Below, one piece after another: positions 1 to 5,829 of a stretch of 6,681 nt of DNA (the first letter of the stretch is position 1; the number at the start of each line of letters is the position of its first letter). The notes below the pieces were generated by a model that saw only the letters and a program-made list of their open reading frames with translations, made no database searches and was not told the origin of the DNA. The stretch is from Anaerolineaceae bacterium 46_22. Lineage in GTDB: Bacteria > Chloroflexota > Anaerolineae > Anaerolineales > Anaerolineaceae. The position numbers and the translations under genes are program-made. The DNA lies in contig LGHA01000068.1 of NCBI GenBank assembly GCA_001508595.1, forward strand, positions 1-6,681, in the 5' to 3' direction.

Positions 1-798
1 GTTCCAAATCTCAAGGCAGTCAAAAGGTAATTCATTTATGTTGAATTGAAAGCCGCAGGACGGGTCAAAGGGGTGGTTGATGACGATCAATGCGCCGCGC
101 GCGTGGGCTGAATCAAACCGGGCTTTCACTTCTTCGTCCGAATGGGTGAAGAAGGGTTCAACATAAGGCTTATCAACGCCCAGAAAATTGGCATGACCCT
201 GGTAATGCGTCCATTCAACCCCCGGGATCAGGGAGATACCGTTGATCCCTCGAAGGGATTCAGCGCTGACCATCTGGTTATGATCGGTGATGGCAAGGAA
301 ATCGAGCCCGTGCCTTTTTGCATGGGTCGCCAGTTCCTCAACTGAAAGCACGCCGTCGGATGCGATTGTATGGGTGTGGATATCTCCAATGAAAAGCTGG
401 CGCTCTTTTGGGGTGAAAGTTAATCGATAAGTGACCGTTACACCCTCAGATGCCACTTTATAAGCCCCAATCAGAATCTTCCATTCTCCCGGCGTCAGTT
501 CTTGAGGCTGGTATCCTGGTGTCGCTTGAATCGCATTGATAAAGATCTCAGTTTTATTAGAACCCGATACCCCGACCTGCTCGTCCTGGGGATTGAGCAG
601 GCCAAGATCGATGGTGTTGATGGCTTTAGTTGAAATAAAAGTGCCAGAGGGTGTTTCCTCTGGGTGTTCCTGATGGGTCTGGTAGTGATAGGACAGATGA
701 AAGGTGTCGATATTTTCAGGCATCTGGAAAGGGAGGGTGAGATATTCGCCTTCTTTTTCATAGGGGATAAAAATTTCCAGTTCTTGTGTTTGGGTCAC
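1..798 (-). CDS. PHP-domain metal-dependent hydrolase (CehA/McbA-like), 3' end cut by window edge
   Basis: The frame stays open from a GTG at 798 to the left edge, giving 266 residues with no stop, so the C-terminus lies outside. After a N-terminal region of about 135 residues, apparently beta-rich, comes a PHP fold: GDIHTHTIASDG (metal-ligand candidates H141, H143), ITDHN (D172, H173), GVEWTH (E195), GHANFLG (H202) and INHPFD (H242). These are the usual metal-binding motifs of PHP phosphoesterases; the order and the N-terminal domain resemble the CehA/McbA group. The family hydrolyses phosphoester or related bonds with bound metals, but the substrate here cannot be read from sequence. The start is firm: AGGAG sits 5 nt upstream and an in-frame TAA lies a few codons further up with no ATG between. 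It follows the transporter gene on the same strand after 74 bp, so co-transcription is likely. I see no clear signal peptide, which suggests a cytoplasmic protein. Confidence 0.88.
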   Translation of the reverse strand, partial: MTQTQELEIFIPYEKEGEYLTLPFQMPENIDTFHLSYHYQTHQEHPEETPSGTFISTKAINTIDLGLLNPQDEQVGVSGSNKTEIFINAIQATPGYQPQELTPGEWKILIGAYKVASEGVTVTYRLTFTPKERQLFIGDIHTHTIASDGVLSVEELATHAKRHGLDFLAITDHNQMVSAESLRGINGISLIPGVEWTHYQGHANFLGVDKPYVEPFFTHSDEEVKARFDSAHARGALIVINHPFDPSCGFQFNINELPFDCLEIWN

Positions 799-803
799 TT
801 GTT

Positions 804-808
804 CTCCT
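804..808 (-). promoter_or_regulatory. Shine-Dalgarno AGGAG fixing the GTG start of the PHP gene
   Basis: On the minus strand AGGAG lies 5 nt before GTG at 798. No ATG exists between the upstream in-frame TAA and this GTG, so the site decides the start. Confidence 0.75.
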
Positions 809-872
809 ATTGAATCGAGTTATGCAAAACCAGCTTTATATCCTTCATACGGGTGTTCATTTCTAGGGCACG

Positions 873-2024
873 TCAATCGTCAAAGGTTTTCATGGTTTCA
901 ATGTTTTCGTCGTGATTTTGTTTGAATTTTAAGAAAAAGGAAAACCCAAGGCTAATCACCATTAAAACCAATGGGAATATTGTCAGCAGGAACCGAGCTG
1001 CAGTACCAGGTTGGCTGCCTGGATTGTCCCCGCTCTCGAAACCAAATAAATGGAAGATCAACAGAAAAGCCAGGCTTGTGAACAGACCACTTAACCGGTT
1101 CATAAAGCCGAGTGCGTTGGAATAAATTCCTTCTCGGCGGACATTATATTTGCGGGTATCCTCATCCATGATCCTGGCACCAATCAGATCCATGGTTGTG
1201 ATCACCCCTGCAAAGCCAAAGCCAACCAGTGCACTCGCTGCGATCGCCGTGACCAGGTTATGCGCAAAGTAAAGCGGGATGAAAGCAAGCGCCAGCGCGC
1301 CCAAAGCAATCCGCCAAACCAGGAGCAGACTGTATTTCCGAACCAGCCATGCCCACAGGACAACACAGGCAATGGCGATCAGCAGTACGGAAGCAAATAA
1401 GAAGGTCGATTGTGCATCCGGCTCGATTTCTTTTTCACGTGCGGTGAGTGCCATGTGGATAATGACAACACCGCCTAAAATCCCATAAAGAATAGCGGTC
1501 GTGCTGAAGCCGATGGCATTGGTGACGATGGGGGTTAACGCGATGCTGATGATCATCGCTACCAGTTGAAAAGCCTGCCGCATAGCGTTCGTCTTTGCAC
1601 GGCTGGCGTCATCGGTGAATAATTCCGGAAAAAGCGCGCCATAATTGGCATTGATGACGGAGTCAAGGGTGCCTGTGAGGATGTAAAACAGCATGGCATA
1701 CGCGAGCAAAGACTGCCCGGCAAGAAACTCAGGCGGACTGTAGAAGGCAATTAAGCCCAAAACAAGCAGGGGGGTGCCAATGATCAGCCAGGGGCGCCTT
1801 CTGCCCCATTTTGTGCGTGTTCGATCGGATAGAAAACCGTAAACGGGGTTATCCAGGACGTCAATAAAGGTGTAAACAAATAGAATCAGCGCAAACTGGG
1901 TTGTTTTCAATCCCAGCCGATCAACATAGAAAATGGCAGCATAGGTTTTGAGCAGGTTGATCGGAATGGAAGTGCCAAACATACCGATGGCGTAATTGAA
2001 TGATTTTAATTTCTCGGATTTCAT
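873..2024 (-). CDS. GPH-family (MFS_2) sugar:cation symporter-like permease, apparently lacking TM7
   Basis: A polytopic inner-membrane protein of 383 residues. Family marks seen directly are the loop after TM2, DRTRTKWGRRRPW (residues 67-79), preceded by DNPVYGFLS, and the late loop with MDED (286-289) and RREGIY (296-301). These are typical of glycoside-pentoside-hexuronide:cation symporters, which import sugars or glycosides with H+ or Na+. The substrate is unknown. Only 11 hydrophobic helices can be counted: six before the central loop (AREKEIEPDAQ, ending near residue 205) and five after it. The segment that should carry TM7 is missing, and the protein is shorter than the roughly 440-460 residues usual for the family. 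An in-frame ATG lies 15 codons upstream at 2069 but has no Shine-Dalgarno; the ATG at 2024 has AGGAAAGG 7 nt before it and matches where family members begin. Whether it is a working transporter is uncertain. It is followed by the PHP hydrolase on the same strand. Confidence 0.85.
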   Translation of the reverse strand: MKSEKLKSFNYAIGMFGTSIPINLLKTYAAIFYVDRLGLKTTQFALILFVYTFIDVLDNPVYGFLSDRTRTKWGRRRPWLIIGTPLLVLGLIAFYSPPEFLAGQSLLAYAMLFYILTGTLDSVINANYGALFPELFTDDASRAKTNAMRQAFQLVAMIISIALTPIVTNAIGFSTTAILYGILGGVVIIHMALTAREKEIEPDAQSTFLFASVLLIAIACVVLWAWLVRKYSLLLVWRIALGALALAFIPLYFAHNLVTAIAASALVGFGFAGVITTMDLIGARIMDEDTRKYNVRREGIYSNALGFMNRLSGLFTSLAFLLIFHLFGFESGDNPGSQPGTAARFLLTIFPLVLMVISLGFSFFLKFKQNHDENIETMKTFDD

Positions 2025-2031
2025 AATTAAG

Positions 2032-2039
2032 CCTTTCCT
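2032..2039 (-). promoter_or_regulatory. Shine-Dalgarno AGGAAAGG deciding the transporter start
   Basis: The purine-rich stretch lies 7 nt before ATG at 2024 on the minus strand. The longer ORF start at 2069 has no comparable site. Confidence 0.65.
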
Positions 2040-2067
2040 GTCATCAATAGATTTTTGAGTGGTTGAC

Positions 2068-2095
2068 ATTTGAGAACGTAAGAATATTTGTGAAC
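2068..2095 (-). repeat. Direct repeat GTTCWCAAAT flanking the transporter -10 box
   Basis: On the minus strand GTTCACAAAT (2095-2086) recurs as GTTCTCAAAT (2077-2068), nine of ten bases identical and 18 nt start to start. The first copy abuts the candidate -10 and the second covers the expected start of transcription. This placement would suit a repressor site, but no regulator gene lies in the window and the repeat could be chance in AT-rich DNA. Confidence 0.3.
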
Positions 2096-2109
2096 TTAAG
2101 GATCATCAA
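2081..2109 (-). promoter_or_regulatory. Candidate sigma-70-type promoter for the transporter-PHP operon
   Basis: Minus-strand TTGATG (2109-2104) and TATTCT (2086-2081) are separated by exactly 17 nt. Each matches four of six consensus bases. Transcription would begin near 2074, giving a leader of about 50 nt to the ATG at 2024. The fit is moderate, and the assignment rests on spacing and position between two divergent genes. Confidence 0.4.
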
Positions 2110-2161
2110 TTTGTGTGAATGTCACCTAAATTTTCTTCCTGATAAGCACAGGCTTGCATTA

Positions 2162-2170
2162 TGATATACT
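2162..2170 (+). promoter_or_regulatory. Extended -10 promoter (TGaTATACT) for the glycosyltransferase
   Basis: TATACT at 2165-2170 matches five of six bases of TATAAT and is preceded by TG one base upstream, the extended -10 form that can work without a good -35. Transcription would start near 2177, about 25 nt before ATG 2202. No convincing -35 lies at normal spacing. If real, it excludes the upstream TTG at 2154 as the start of the gene. Confidence 0.5.
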
Positions 2171-2201
2171 AAATGATAATCGAAGAGCGAGAAAATATGC
2201 C

Positions 2202-3182
2202 ATGAAATTGATCATTCAAATTCCCTGTTATAACGAAGCGCAGATCCTGCCCAGTACACTTTCGCAGTTACCAGAGTCCGTTGAGGGTTTTGACCAGGTT
2301 GCGGTTTTAGTCATTGACGACGGCAGCACAGATGATACTGCCAAAGTCGCCCGGGAAAATGGTGCGGACCATATTGTCCGACTTTCCCGGCACCTCGGTC
2401 TTGCGAAGGCTTATACCCATGGATTGGATGCTTGTGTACGCCTGGGGGCGGATGTGATCGTCAATACAGACGCGGACAACCAGTACCAGGCGAAGGACAT
2501 CGTTAAATTGGTTAAGCCGATTCTTGAGGATCACTCAGAGATGGTGATCGGCGATCGGGGTGTGCGCACAATCGACCATTTTGAACCGCATAAACGTTTA
2601 TTGCAGCGGATTGGCAGCAAGGTGGTTTCAGCGACTGCCGGTTTTGAAATTCCCGATGCTACCAGCGGGTTTCGGGCTGTCACCCGCAAGGTCGCCATGG
2701 AAACCATCGTGTTGAGCAATTATTCTTATACCCTTGAAACCTTAATCCAGGCAGGGACGAACAAAACTCGGGTTTCCTTTATTCCCATTGAAACCAATCC
2801 ACCAGAACGCCCATCCCGTTTATTCCGGAATATTCGCAATTATTTACTGAACTCTTCAGTAACGATCATGCGAGCATTTACGATGTATCGTTCGCTGAGA
2901 GTCTTTACCATGATCAGCATTTTTATGCTGCTGATAGGCGCTGCCATAGGCATCCGCTTTTTGATTTATTATTTCCAGGGTCAAGGAAGCGGCATGGTTC
3001 AGTCCCTGATATTAGCCGCTGTTTTCCTGATTGTTGGATTTGTCACCTTCCTGATTGGGTTAATTGCCGATTTGGTGAGTTTTAACCGAAAGATTCTGGA
3101 AGAGGTTCTTGTTCGTCTGAGGCGGCAGGATGCTGAAAAGGCGGATGAAAGCCTTGAAGAGGATAAAATCAGCGTGGTTTAG
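2202..3182 (+). CDS. Membrane-anchored family 2 glycosyltransferase (DPM1/GtrB-like)
   Basis: A protein of 326 residues with a GT-A domain and two C-terminal membrane helices. Visible motifs are IPCYNEAQ (7-14), VIDDGSTDD (37-45) for nucleotide-sugar binding, the DxD motif NTDADNQY with D90 and D92 as metal ligands, and PDATSGFRA (151-159), characteristic of polyprenyl-phosphate glycosyltransferases. Helices run at about 234-258 and 266-294, followed by a charged tail. Relatives of this layout move a sugar from a nucleotide donor to polyprenyl phosphate at the cytoplasmic face of the membrane; the exact sugar and acceptor are not readable here. I chose ATG 2202 because the protein then begins [12 protein letters not shown], as relatives do, and because an extended -10 promoter lies just upstream. 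The Shine-Dalgarno is weak (GAGCGAG region). xpt follows after 38 bp without a visible terminator, so transcripts may read through, though no functional tie is evident. Confidence 0.9.
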   Translation: MKLIIQIPCYNEAQILPSTLSQLPESVEGFDQVAVLVIDDGSTDDTAKVARENGADHIVRLSRHLGLAKAYTHGLDACVRLGADVIVNTDADNQYQAKDIVKLVKPILEDHSEMVIGDRGVRTIDHFEPHKRLLQRIGSKVVSATAGFEIPDATSGFRAVTRKVAMETIVLSNYSYTLETLIQAGTNKTRVSFIPIETNPPERPSRLFRNIRNYLLNSSVTIMRAFTMYRSLRVFTMISIFMLLIGAAIGIRFLIYYFQGQGSGMVQSLILAAVFLIVGFVTFLIGLIADLVSFNRKILEEVLVRLRRQDAEKADESLEEDKISVV

Positions 3183-3210
3183 CGAAGATATTACGGGTAC
3201 CAGGGTTTTT

Positions 3211-3215
3211 GGAGG
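3211..3215 (+). promoter_or_regulatory. Shine-Dalgarno GGAGG deciding the xpt start
   Basis: GGAGG lies 5 nt before GTG 3221. The longer ORF would begin at TTG 3209, whose last base is already part of this site, so GTG 3221 is the better start. Confidence 0.75.
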
Positions 3216-3220
3216 TTAGC

Positions 3221-3799
3221 GTGTTTGAACTATTGAGAAAACGGATTGAACAAGAGGGAAAGGTTCTGGGAAACGATATATTAAAGGTCGATCCCTTTAT
3301 TAACCACCAGGTTGACCCTGTTTTAATGGACGCCTGCGGCAAGGAATTTGCCCGGCTCTTCAAATCTACAAAACCAACAAAAATCTTGACTGCTGAAATT
3401 TCTGGCATTGCACCTGCGCTGATGACCGCTATGTATCTTAATATTCCCGTCGTTTATGCTCGAAAACATAAACCGGTGACCATGCCCGATACGGTTTACT
3501 TAACGGTTGCGCCTTCTCATACCAAGGGACATATGGTTGAGTTGATTGTTTCCCCGGAATACCTGGCAAATGGCGAACGGGTTTTAATCATTGACGACTT
3601 TCTTGCATCCGGTGCCACGATTGCAGGTCTGGTACGCCTGGCGCAAACTGCAGGTGCAAAATTGGTGGGCATTGGCGCTTTGATTGAGAAAACTTTCGAG
3701 GGAGGGCGAGAGCTGCTAGCGGATCTTGGCGTTCCAATTATAGCGCTTGTGCCGATCGACTCCCTTGAAAATGGCAAGATTGTTTTCGCTGAAGACTAA
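3221..3799 (+). CDS. xpt: Xanthine phosphoribosyltransferase
   Basis: This cytoplasmic salvage enzyme joins xanthine to PRPP, giving XMP and pyrophosphate. The 192 residues match the family's usual length of about 190 and follow the Bacillus subtilis Xpt pattern as I recall it: LLRKRIEQEGKVLG at the N-terminus, ILKVDPFINHQVDP with L21 and N28 at the positions that contact xanthine, SGIAPALMTA, YARKHKP, and the PRPP loop VLIIDDFLASGAT (121-133) with D125 and D126. IEKTFEGGRE follows near the C-terminus. The ARKHKP and NHQVDP motifs separate Xpt from adenine and hypoxanthine-guanine enzymes. It starts at GTG with GGAGG 5 nt upstream. The product XMP is the substrate of GuaA, encoded two genes downstream, which strongly supports the call. 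No purine riboswitch fits into the 38-bp gap before it. Confidence 0.94.
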   Translation: MFELLRKRIEQEGKVLGNDILKVDPFINHQVDPVLMDACGKEFARLFKSTKPTKILTAEISGIAPALMTAMYLNIPVVYARKHKPVTMPDTVYLTVAPSHTKGHMVELIVSPEYLANGERVLIIDDFLASGATIAGLVRLAQTAGAKLVGIGALIEKTFEGGRELLADLGVPIIALVPIDSLENGKIVFAED

Positions 3800-3809
3800 A
3801 ATCTTCTCC

Positions 3810-3825
3810 CTGCTTTTCAAAGCAG
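3810..3825 (+). other. Small hairpin between xpt and the HIT gene
   Basis: CTGCTT and AAGCAG form a 6-bp perfect stem around the loop TTCA, 10 bp after the xpt stop. No run of T follows directly (TTTT comes only about 10 nt later), so it is a poor intrinsic terminator. It may act as a weak terminator or an mRNA-stability element, or it may be chance. Confidence 0.3.
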
Positions 3826-3884
3826 CCAGCTCTCGTTTTCTAAAGCCCGTGTTTGTGTTTTTGTTTAACCATACAGGTGATTTC

Positions 3885-4181
3885 ATGAAAGATAGAAATT
3901 TATATGAAGGCTCCTATTGGAGAGCTTTTTATCATCCCAAACCCACCTATCCATGGCATATCCTGATCCTCCCAAAAAGCGGAATTCGATCACTGACAGA
4001 TGCACCCAATGAGTCGGAAGCATTTTATTCGGAGCTTTTTATGATTGTTAAGGATCTGATCGAAGAATTTAATCTTGAAGCGTGCGGATACCGATTAATT
4101 ACCAACGGTGGAACGAATCAAGGTGTTCCGCAGTGTCATTGGCACCTGATCAGTGAAAGTTTTGGAGAAATTAGTGATTGA
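3885..4181 (+). CDS. Small HIT-family protein with Q-x-H-x-H in place of the histidine triad
   Basis: A 98-residue cytoplasmic protein. YHPKPTYPWHILILPK (about 18-33) is the first HIT block, and ITNGGTNQGVPQCHWHLISE (about 73-92) is the active-site block. HIT proteins bind purine nucleotides and typically hydrolyse nucleoside phosphoramidates or dinucleotides, using the middle His as nucleophile. Aligned by eye with the Hint pattern GQxVxHxHxH, the middle (H85) and last (H87) His remain, while the first is Gln (Q83). Activity is therefore likely but altered, and the substrate is unknown. At 98 residues it is short for the family. The start at ATG 3885 has AGGTGA 4 nt upstream; extending the frame to 3747 would run into xpt with no ribosome site. 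The gene sits 85 bp after xpt and overlaps guaA by 8 bp, so it is probably translated together with GuaA. Confidence 0.82.
   Translation: MKDRNLYEGSYWRAFYHPKPTYPWHILILPKSGIRSLTDAPNESEAFYSELFMIVKDLIEEFNLEACGYRLITNGGTNQGVPQCHWHLISESFGEISD
4164..4168 (+). promoter_or_regulatory. Shine-Dalgarno GGAGA for guaA inside the HIT gene
   Basis: GGAGA lies 5 nt before GTG 4174, within the last codons of the HIT gene. The alternative in-frame GTG at 4153 has no such site. Ribosomes finishing the HIT gene at 4181 would pass directly over this start. Confidence 0.7.
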
Positions 4182-5739
4182 CACGATTGCAGTACTTGAT
4201 TTTGGTTCACAATATACGCAGCTAATAGTGCGCCGCATACGCGAAGCGCAGGTTTATGCTGAACTTTTCCCATGGGATACGCCCAAAGATCGGGTGATGG
4301 CTGTAAAGCCAAAAGGCTTTGTGCTTTCAGGGGGGCCAGGCTCAGTTTATGATCCCGACGCGGCATATATCCCTGCTTATGTATTCGAAAGCGGACTGCC
4401 CATTCTGGGTATTTGCTATGGGATGCAAGCATTAACACATACCCTGGGCGGAGAAGTTGCCAGGGCTGTTAAACGAGAGTACGGCTCAGCAAATTTGACT
4501 CTTGTTACACCATCCAAATTATTGAGAGAGGGTGATGATCTCCAGGTATGGATGTCTCACGGCGACAGGATTGACAGTTTGCCGGAAGGATTCTCTGTTT
4601 TGGCAAAAACCCACAACAGCCCAATTGCAGCAATGGGTGATGAACGCCGAGCTTATTATGGACTGCAATTTCACCCGGAAGTTCGGCATACGCCTTCGGG
4701 TGATTTGCTGATCAAACGTTTTATTTTTGATGTTTGCGGGATTAAACCAGGGTGGACGCCGCAATCAATTATTGATGAGTCAGTAGGTGCTATTCAAGCT
4801 CAAGTCGGCAGCGGTAAAGTTCTATCGGCTGTGAGCGGAGGTGTCGATTCGAGCGTTGCCACTGCCCTCGTTCAAAAGGCGGTGGGCGACCAGCTTACTG
4901 CGGTTTTTGTTGAAACTGGGCTGATGCGCAAAAATGAAGGTTTTTGGGTTGAAAAGGTTTTTGGTGAAAACCTTAATTGTCATTTTATAAAATTAGATTC
5001 AAAAGATGTTTTCTTCTCAAACTTAAAGGGTGTAACAGCACCGGAAGAAAAACGACGGATTATCGGAGAAACCTTTATTCGCCTGTTTGAATCAACAACC
5101 CTTACACTGGGCGATCCCAAATTTCTTGTGCAGGGGACCATTTACCCGGATGTCATCGAATCTCGTGCGCCGGAAAGGTCTTCAGCACACCGCATCAAAA
5201 CCCATCATAATGTTGGCGGTTTGCCAGAAAAAATGAATTTTGAATTGGTAGAGCCGCTGCGTTATTTATTTAAGGATGAGGTTCGGAAGGTAGGTGAAGC
5301 CCTTGGTTTGCCTAAGGCATTGGTCTGGCGGCAGCCCTTTCCGGGGCCTGGCCTGGCTGTCAGGTGTTTGGGAGAAGTAAGCTTACCAAGAATCGAAAAA
5401 TTGCGTCAGGCGGATGCGATATTCACACAAGAACTTGCTGAAGCAAATTTACTAATATTCAGTGAAGATGATCAAGGTTTTGAAACTGGAACGGCACAAG
5501 CGTTTTCGGTTCTCTTACCTGTGAAGGCGGTGGGTGTGATGGGAGACCAGCGCACCTACCAGGAGGTTGTTGCGCTCAGGGCTGTGACAACCCACGATTT
5601 TATGACAGCGGATTGGGCAAGATTGCCTTATGCGCTTCTGGCGCGTGTTTCCAGTCGCATTGTGAATGAGGTGCAGGGGATCAACCGGGTGGTGTACGAT
5701 ATTACCAGTAAGCCGCCAGGAACGATTGAGTGGGAATGA
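4174..5739 (+). CDS. guaA: GMP synthase (glutamine-hydrolysing)
   Basis: This cytoplasmic enzyme converts XMP, glutamine and ATP to GMP, the last step of guanine nucleotide synthesis. The 521 residues match the usual 510-525. In order: a class I glutamine amidotransferase domain with VLDFGSQYTQLIVRR (8-22), GICYGMQ carrying the nucleophile C81, and LQFHPEVRHT with H167 and E169; an ATP-pyrophosphatase domain with the P-loop SGGVDSS (221-227); and the C-terminal dimerisation region with FPGPGLAVR (389-397), ending in the canonical GTIEWE. No key residue is missing. The start at GTG 4174 is set by GGAGA 5 nt upstream and gives MIDTIAVLDFGSQY, as in relatives. It overlaps the HIT gene by 8 bp (GTGATTGA), pointing to translational coupling. 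With Xpt two genes upstream it completes a xanthine-to-GMP salvage route. No clear terminator hairpin follows. Confidence 0.98.
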   Translation: MIDTIAVLDFGSQYTQLIVRRIREAQVYAELFPWDTPKDRVMAVKPKGFVLSGGPGSVYDPDAAYIPAYVFESGLPILGICYGMQALTHTLGGEVARAVKREYGSANLTLVTPSKLLREGDDLQVWMSHGDRIDSLPEGFSVLAKTHNSPIAAMGDERRAYYGLQFHPEVRHTPSGDLLIKRFIFDVCGIKPGWTPQSIIDESVGAIQAQVGSGKVLSAVSGGVDSSVATALVQKAVGDQLTAVFVETGLMRKNEGFWVEKVFGENLNCHFIKLDSKDVFFSNLKGVTAPEEKRRIIGETFIRLFESTTLTLGDPKFLVQGTIYPDVIESRAPERSSAHRIKTHHNVGGLPEKMNFELVEPLRYLFKDEVRKVGEALGLPKALVWRQPFPGPGLAVRCLGEVSLPRIEKLRQADAIFTQELAEANLLIFSEDDQGFETGTAQAFSVLLPVKAVGVMGDQRTYQEVVALRAVTTHDFMTADWARLPYALLARVSSRIVNEVQGINRVVYDITSKPPGTIEWE

Positions 5740-5818
5740 GATTCGTCATAAGCAGTGGTTTAATATAAAATAATAAATGAGACAGACTTTGAAATGGGAT
5801 TTTGAAAAACAAGTCAAA

Positions 5819-5823
5819 AGGAG
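5819..5823 (+). promoter_or_regulatory. Shine-Dalgarno AGGAG for the membrane protein
   Basis: AGGAG lies 6 nt before ATG 5830 and supports this start. Confidence 0.7.
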
Positions 5824-5829
5824 ATCAAG

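Noticed and set aside
2063..2068. Perfect TTGACA on the plus strand
   Set aside because: No acceptable -10 lies 16-18 nt downstream, and the extended -10 at 2162-2170 explains the rightward gene better.
2025..2069. Longer transporter start at ATG 2069 adding 15 residues
   Set aside because: No Shine-Dalgarno precedes it, whereas ATG 2024 has AGGAAAGG at 7 nt and gives the usual family N-terminus.
3209..3220. TTG 3209 as the xpt start
   Set aside because: It overlaps the GGAGG that serves GTG 3221, and the family begins at the later residue.
3747..3884. HIT reading frame extended upstream, giving a hydrophobic leader
   Set aside because: The extension starts inside xpt in another frame, has no ribosome site, and does not look like any HIT N-terminus. 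ATG 3885 has AGGTGA.
4153..4173. GTG 4153 as the guaA start
   Set aside because: No Shine-Dalgarno is present. The residues added do not match GuaA N-termini.
4136..4764. Minus-strand ORFs opposite guaA and other overlapping frames
   Set aside because: They lie antisense to strongly conserved genes, show no recognisable motif, and are best read as shadows.
5742..5776. AT-rich stretch with TATAAA (5764-5769) before the membrane protein as a promoter
   Set aside because: The only -35 at normal spacing (TTCGTC) matches consensus poorly. A promoter is possible but not supported enough to list.
5740..5829. Intrinsic terminator after guaA
   Set aside because: I found no stem followed by a T run in this gap.
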